DNA from: Calliopum simillimum
Lineage: Eukaryota > Arthropoda > Insecta > Diptera > Lauxaniidae
Assembly (NCBI GenBank): GCA_951812925.1
Contig: OX638368.1
Span: forward strand, 161,868,492 to 161,932,491
DNA length: 64,000 bases
Reading direction: 5' to 3'
Shown here: in pieces, positions 58,741 through 64,000 of the stretch
Numbering within the stretch: position 1 is the stretch's first letter
How the letters are laid out: each line of letters opens with the position of its first letter
Notes under the pieces: generated by a model
Told to the model about the DNA's origin: nothing
What the model saw: only the letters and a program-made list of their open reading frames with translations
The model's database searches: none
Position numbers and translations under genes: made by a program

Positions 58741-60512
58741 AATTATTCCTTAACTTTTAACAGCATAAAAATATTAGAATTTGAAAAATTGTGTATGGTA
58801 CCAGATATGTATTTCTATTGCGATCTTCTTGGAAGCAGTTTTATTTCTTTCCGTTGGGAATACATACATATATCCCGACCTTCCGATGGCTATATACCCA
58901 AAACAACGATTTTGATACTTTGAAATTGGGTTTTGGGACAAAATTTAGCCCACATATGTGTCGTTAAACATAAATTTCAATAATTTGATTTTAGTTTATT
59001 TTATTTTGCCTTTTAGGCAGTTTTGATATTTAACGACACAAATGCACTCAAATATTAGCAACAATAATTTAATTTTTTATTTATAAAATAAGAGTTGCAA
59101 AATCTCGCAACCTACCTGTTGATTTTCAGCTGGACGCAAGAAGTTGTCTTTTCCCTTATTTCTCTTTTTGTTTTGCTACTGCTACTTCGCGTGCGTTCTG
59201 CACTTTACCAATACCAAAACCTGATTTACGTGATTTTCAGCGCAGCTTCTTTCTGCTGTTGAATGCTTCCAACCAATTTAAACAGAATGTTATTTTCAAC
59301 TCTCAAAATTGCAGCTATTTGCAATTGCAATTGTTTTGAAATCGCCACAATATCAAAATTTGTGTAATTTATCAAAGAAATAGAACACTGATTTATGTTT
59401 GCAATTTTTTTTTAATTTTACTTTTTTTTTCATTAGTGGATGCCCTTTATGTTAATGTGTTTCACACAACTTCCACTTTATAATACTTTTATTGGCACAA
59501 TTTAATTTTTTATTCAACACAATTTAGAAAAAAAAATAAAAATTAATAAAAAAATCTTTCCAAAATGCACACGTCAAATTTCTCTTATGCCGAACCGAAC
59601 GTGCCCTAACCAAACACGACGACCGTTAAATACCAACTAAATGAAGTTTTTTCAAATGATAAATTGAAAGAAAATTTAAAAGGAAATATTGAAAAAAAAA
59701 AAATTTATAACTAAAAATAACGAATGATGTGGAATAAGGAATGTCAATTAAGTGACAGTTGTGGATGAGAGCAGTGTTGCATTTTAAATACAAAAAGTAA
59801 TGCCGTTTCATATTTATATATTTTTATAAGACTTGATAGAAATCCCGTGTGTTCCATTCTGAGCTTGAATCTGCCGTAAAATTATAAAAAGACGCAACTC
59901 GTTTTTCATAGTTTTGAGAAAATCGAAATTTTATTTTTATTCAGAAAAGGCAGCAACTTCTCTTTCTTAAAAAATCTATTTCATTTTTCATCTTTTTTGT
60001 ATGGAGTTACTGCCTTTTATGAATTTAATTATGAAAAATATGAAAACAGGGTGTAATGTTTACATTTCTTTATTTACAATTTGCAAGAGAAGTGGAAAAC
60101 GTAAAAAATTGGTGATTGGACTCAAATATAGATAAAAAATTGCTTAACTCGATGGGGAAATAAAGTTTGAAGGGCCGTAGCTTAAGTTGCGGCCTTATAT
60201 TTTTTTACGGTAGGAATATACAATACATAAAAATCTGTGGACTTTTGACAAAACATTATAAAATGTACATAGGCACACTTCTTTTCGTATTATCGAAATG
60301 TTTTTAGTTCTTATAATATTATGTTATAATTCCCATAATTCACGCAAAATTCGAATTTGCAGCCATTTGTGCGGTAAATTGGTATAACCAAACAAAAAAC
60401 AAAACAATTTGACAGTTGACAGTTTTGGGAGGAGATTCTGGCATACATATGTTACTCGTAACGAAAATATTTATCGCACATACGTACGTAGATAAGAGTA
60501 CCCGGGATTAAT
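58741..60512. other. Intergenic DNA; nothing firm
   Basis: AT-rich. A tatatcccgaccttccgatg phrase at 58872 is a stray piece of the preceding fold-back family. A weak inverted pair (cagaaaaggcagcaacttc / gagttactgccttttat) lies at 59940-60020. No gene. Confidence 0.45.
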
Positions 60513-60623
60513 AGGGGGTTATCGTGAATCACGATTCCCGGGGAATTTTTCTTAAACTGCAATAGAGAATGCACGGCAGTTTGAGAAATTTCCCCGGGAA
60601 TATTTATTCACGATAACCCCCAT
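60513..60623. repeat. Short inverted repeat GGGGGTTATCGTGAATCACG
   Basis: Left ggggttatcgtgaatcacga then ttcccggggaattt. Right, inverted, aaatttccccgggaat and attcacgataaccccc. ATA lies on both outer sides, possibly a 3-bp target duplication. Minimal MITE. Confidence 0.75.
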
Positions 60624-60767
60624 AGTGCCATATCTTTGAAACCATTTAATAGCCTATTTCCACCGCAGATTTGATAGATGATTCAATGCAGTTTCTGGAC
60701 TTAGCCGTAAATCTGGGTGTTGATCACATGATTTACCATACAATAATAAATCTGAGTTTTAACTAAA

Positions 60768-62190
60768 AGTACAGGGTGGCTAATAAAAGCTGCTACCAAA
60801 AAAAAATGTTATAACTTTTTTTTACCAATTAATCTTTTCTATTTTTTTATTTTACAGATTAATCTTTAGATTTAACGAAAATGGAGGAATGGGACACTGA
60901 GACAAGGATTTGGATTGTACGCCGTTATCACGCATTGGAGTCCGTAGTTTGAGTACAAAGAGAAACGTTTGGGGGCACTCCTCCGAGCAGATGGACTATA
61001 ATGAGGCTCGTAAACAATTTTGCCGAGCACAGGACTATTGAAAGAAGGCCTTACTATCGAAAAGCTTCAGTTCGGACGCTACGCTGCTATAGCTGCTGCC
61101 ATACAAGCCAATCCCAGAATTTCGACAAGGAGCTTATCTGCCCAAATGAGTATCAGCAGTCAGTCACTGCAGACAATTATGCACAAAGATTTGAACTTGT
61201 TTCCATACATAATTCAAATGACAATTAAACTGAATGCAGCAGACTTGCCGATTCGCTTGGAATTTTGCCAGGAGATCCTTCAAATGGTGGAAGAGGACGA
61301 AAACGTCTTAAACTGTATTTTTATGTCTGACGAGGCTCATTTTGACCTAAATGGCAATGTTAACAAACAAAATTGTCAAATATGGAGTGATTGTAGTCCC
61401 CAAATACTCCATGAGACGGAATTGCATCCACTACGCGTCACAGTTTGGTGTGCAGTTTTATCAAAATGCATTGTCGGGCCTTACTTCTTTGAAGAGAATG
61501 ATGCTACTGTTACGGTCACTGCAGAACGTTACTTTAAAATGTCAAGAGAATTTTTTTTACCCAGAATTACGCCGAAAGAGAATCTCTCTCAACTCTGTGT
61601 GAGAATGGCTACTCTTGGGCAGGCTATGTTCGGCTCCATAAATGAGATAGCTGGAACAGCATTATCGAAACTAATGAATTTCGCCTTAAAAACTGGAACC
61701 TTCGATATAGATGAAAATCATGAAGCCAGAACACTGCTATTCTCCTAACAGAAAGGAGTTTGTGGTAACGCTATGGACCTAGTTGGTCTATGTGAGGTTT
61801 TTGCTCACGCAATTACCGCCACCCTAACCTAACCTAACCTGTGTGGTTTCAACAAGATGGTGCAATTCCTCACATTGATCGGCCTGTTATGACAGAATTA
61901 CAGCGAAAATTTTCAAACAAGCTGATTTCCAGAAACACCCCATTCCGTTGGGTCCCCAGGTCTCCTGACCTTACTGCACCTGATTTTTTCTTATGGGGTT
62001 ATTGCAAACAGGAAGTTTATGAAACAAAACCAGCAAATTTGAACGACTTAAAGCAATCCATTTGAACAATAATTTCGGCGATTCCTGCTGCAGCTCTTCA
62101 CACAGTTATGAACAACTTTTTACTAAGATGCCGCACATGCGTCACCGAGCGTAGAGGCCATTTAAACTCTATAATTTTTAAAACTACTTA
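60768..62190 (+). pseudogene. Broken Tc1/mariner-superfamily transposase gene
   Basis: The 5' end ACAGGGTGGCTAATAAAAGC resembles TIRs of this group. From 60881, MEEWDTETRIWIVRRYH runs into a stop; the frame changes and continues with QANPRISTRSLSAQM, the catalytic region FMSDEAHFDLNGNVNKQN and VTVWCAVLSKCIVGPYFFEE. After a nested insertion come VWFQQDGAIPH and PRSPDLTAPDFFLWGY with the later DDE/D residues. Frameshifts, stops and the insertion inactivate it. A matching 3' TIR was not found, so the 3' end is lost. Confidence 0.87.
61602..61838 (+). mobile_element. 5'-truncated LINE insertion with CTAAC tail
   Basis: A 237-bp insert in the transposase gene, flanked by the 7-bp duplication CTGTGTG (61595-61601 and 61839-61845). 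It holds the end of an ORF2-like frame (MNFALKTGTFDID...LLFS then stop), a short 3' UTR and a terminal ccctaacctaacctaac repeat. This is the structure of target-primed LINE insertion. Confidence 0.85.
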
Positions 62191-62278
62191 ACTAAACAAA
62201 ATGAAAATGATTACATTTTCAAAATATCGATATATATGAAACTACTTGAAGCATATCATTGAAATTTAATGCAATGGA

Positions 62279-62429
62279 AAAAAGGGCGGTGCCACGCCCT
62301 TTAAAAAATGTCGTCATGTCTGAATCTATTTAACGCACATAGATGTGATTTGGTATACACAAAAATTGCATCGAGACAAATTACATCCTAATTTACAAAG
62401 TGAAGCAACGCACACCGGGAAATGCTAGT
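62279..62429 (-). repeat. Interspersed repeat end (ACTAGCATTTCCCGGTGTGC)
   Basis: On the minus strand it starts ACTAGCATTTCCCGGTGTGC then GTTGCTTCAC, and carries aagggcgtggcaccgccctt. The start resembles the 9240 element's ACTAGTTGCCCGG. Short partial copy. Confidence 0.5.
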
Positions 62430-62547
62430 GTTATATATATATTAGACTACTTATAATTTTTTTTTTGTCTCCTTTTTGCTTTCAAACAGGTTGAGTAGTT
62501 GAAAAGATAGAAAATAATAATTCTGGTTCAAAATATTAATATTTAGT

Positions 62548-62864
62548 TACTGGTGGCGCATTTTATTTCTTTGTTTTTAGATGAGTTGTATGGTAAAGAG
62601 TATTTCTCTAAATACTTTTGTGCATATTTCGTGAAAGTGAAAACTTAGACGAATCGTGCTCGACAGCTAAATAACTAACGAATAACATCTTCACAAAAAA
62701 ATGTTTATGAAGTTTATTATGAAAAATTGCATACTGTTTCTAATGGTATTAGCTTCATTCGTCTAAGTTTTCACTTTCACGAGATATTTATGAAACTGTT
62801 TAGAAAAGTACTTTTTACTGTACAAGTTATATTAAAAACAAGGAAGGAGATGTGCCACCAGTAA
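62548..62864. mobile_element. TIR element TACTGGTGGC, possible TA duplication
   Basis: Ends TACTGGTGGCGCA and TGTGCCACCAGTA. The inner ends form a strong inverted pair, cgtgaaagtgaaaacttaga cgaat and attcgtctaagttttcactt tcacg. TA borders both sides of CTGGTGG...CCACCAG. About 317 bp, non-coding. Confidence 0.82.
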
Positions 62865-62880
62865 AGCAAAACTGATACAC

Positions 62881-62911
<31 letters not shown>

Positions 62912-62936
62912 TTTTTTAAATTTCAAACAATTTTAT

Positions 62937-63200
62937 CAAGGACTATTCCGGAATTCGTGTGGTTTCAATTACCTTTCATTTTGAAATCTTTTATCTGAAA
63001 ACGATGAGTATATATTGTATATAGTATTGGTTTATACATACAATAAAATTACTGAAGGATATATTCGGGTACTTAATAATATTTCCCAATTATACAGTTC
63101 AGACAAAATTTAAATATTTCAAAATATGGATCAATAATTTAAAAAAAGTTTGAAAAAAATCAGCTGAATCCTGAAATTTGGTTCAACTGTGGATTTGCTT
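62937..63200 (+). repeat. Half-copy of the 38.3-kb fold-back family
   Basis: aaggactattccggaattcg then tgtggtttcaattacctttc matches the arm at 38338 and the inverse at 38720. It follows an A30-type tract (62881-62908). No inverted partner seen before 63427. Confidence 0.5.
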
Positions 63201-63426
63201 TAAGCTCTTAAACAAACGATTGTGGATTTTCAAAAGATTTCATTAAATAAGGTTTCAAATTTTAAATAAATTATAGTACATATATGCATATATATAGATA
63301 GGAATAAATGTACAGAAAATTTTATGGAAATTGGCATAATTATCATCTACTCGATAAAAATTCAAACGTATAATACAACTATTCCTTATAGCCGGAGAGC
63401 CAGCGCTTAAAAATGACTTTGCGTTT

Positions 63427-64000
63427 TAGTACAGTCATTTGGTAGTTTTACCTGGAAAGTTTTGCGGGATTTCTGCAAATGAGTTATTTTATAGATTTTG
63501 ATGTGCTCTTTCAGAATTTCAACTTTGCTACCTCGTATCGTGTTCGCTCGAGCCACCATATTGGAAAAATGGCGTCCAAAATCAGTTTTTTACAAATATC
63601 TCTTTAACGGTTTTATTTAGAGAAAAACTTTTTAGAACAATGTTGTAGCTTATAAAATTTTCTATAAAAATGACGTTAAAATTGTTTTCGTACGACTTAT
63701 AACTCAGGAGATATCTTTATTCAAAATTTTAGAAAAATTAGTAAATTGTGAATGCCACTTATGAGTAGGCACAGTGATGTGTCAAGCTTATAATTACGAT
63801 AACTTATGAATGGTGAGTTGCACGTTTAAAATAAAAACACCTATTTATAGGGAATAACTTGCGCTACAAGTTACATATTATTTTTTTTTCATATCACCTA
63901 TAGTTAAGGAGATATTTTTCCAACAAACTTAAAATTTTTAAAAAAAAAGTTTTTTCAAAATGGCTCTTAAACGGTTCGTCCTAGAAAAAAAATTGTCCAT
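63427..64000 (+). mobile_element. Left arm of the TAGTACAGTCATTT fold-back family, runs off window
   Basis: It matches 44227-45050 base for base over long stretches (acctggaaagttttgcggga, aactcaggagatatc) but lacks the 189-bp palindrome. It therefore serves as the empty-site reference for that insertion. The other arm should lie beyond the window. Confidence 0.9.

Noticed and set aside
61825..61840. (CCTAA)n as insect telomeric TTAGG repeat
   Set aside because: Only three to four units, at the 3' end of a LINE insertion with a target duplication; higher flies also lack TTAGG telomeres.

Overview
This is AT-rich nuclear DNA from an insect, almost certainly a higher fly (Diptera, Brachycera). 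The basis is a spliced, Drosophila-like myosin VI gene (jaguar, jar) plus mariner, jockey/CR1-type LINE and long fold-back transposon remains. Species cannot be fixed from the window. There is one 200-N assembly gap (29605-29804).

Layout. (1) 1.15-11.0 kb, minus strand: jar, resolved here into 19 coding exons with consistent splice sites and phases (1240 codons), plus a phase-preserving 45-nt cassette exon. It is the only gene in the window that looks intact. (2) 11-27 kb: non-coding DNA with inverted-repeat elements, a decayed mariner, a tRNA-like sequence, and a 2-kb almost perfect fold-back element at 21.75-23.75 kb. (3) 27.3-42 kb: a fold-back element, a broken intron-containing fragment of neuroglian (Nrg, minus), the gap, repeated half-elements, a LINE with an 822-codon endonuclease/reverse transcriptase frame, a broken Cyclin K fragment (CycK, plus), TAGGC-rich repeats, an internally deleted mariner and a TIR element. 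(4) 44-53 kb: a fold-back element carrying two nested insertions, a 2.3-kb minisatellite with a 39-bp unit, and a 1.87-kb fold-back element with an 8-bp target-site duplication. (5) 53-64 kb: small TIR elements, a second copy of the GC-cored fold-back family, a broken Tc1/mariner-type transposase gene interrupted by a 5'-truncated LINE with a 7-bp duplication, and the start of another fold-back copy running off the window.

Interpretation. Beyond jar nothing forms a pathway. The window reads as one essential cytoskeletal motor gene beside a dense transposon landscape dominated by several unrelated or distantly related long-inverted-repeat families, with two host-gene fragments embedded in it. 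The most novel-looking signals are the fold-back families (one with a GC-rich core of two perfect hairpins, one a near-perfect hairpin, one with hAT-like target duplication) and the dimeric minisatellite studded with TATCGATA motifs. Coordinates of repeats are by eye and may be off by a few bases.
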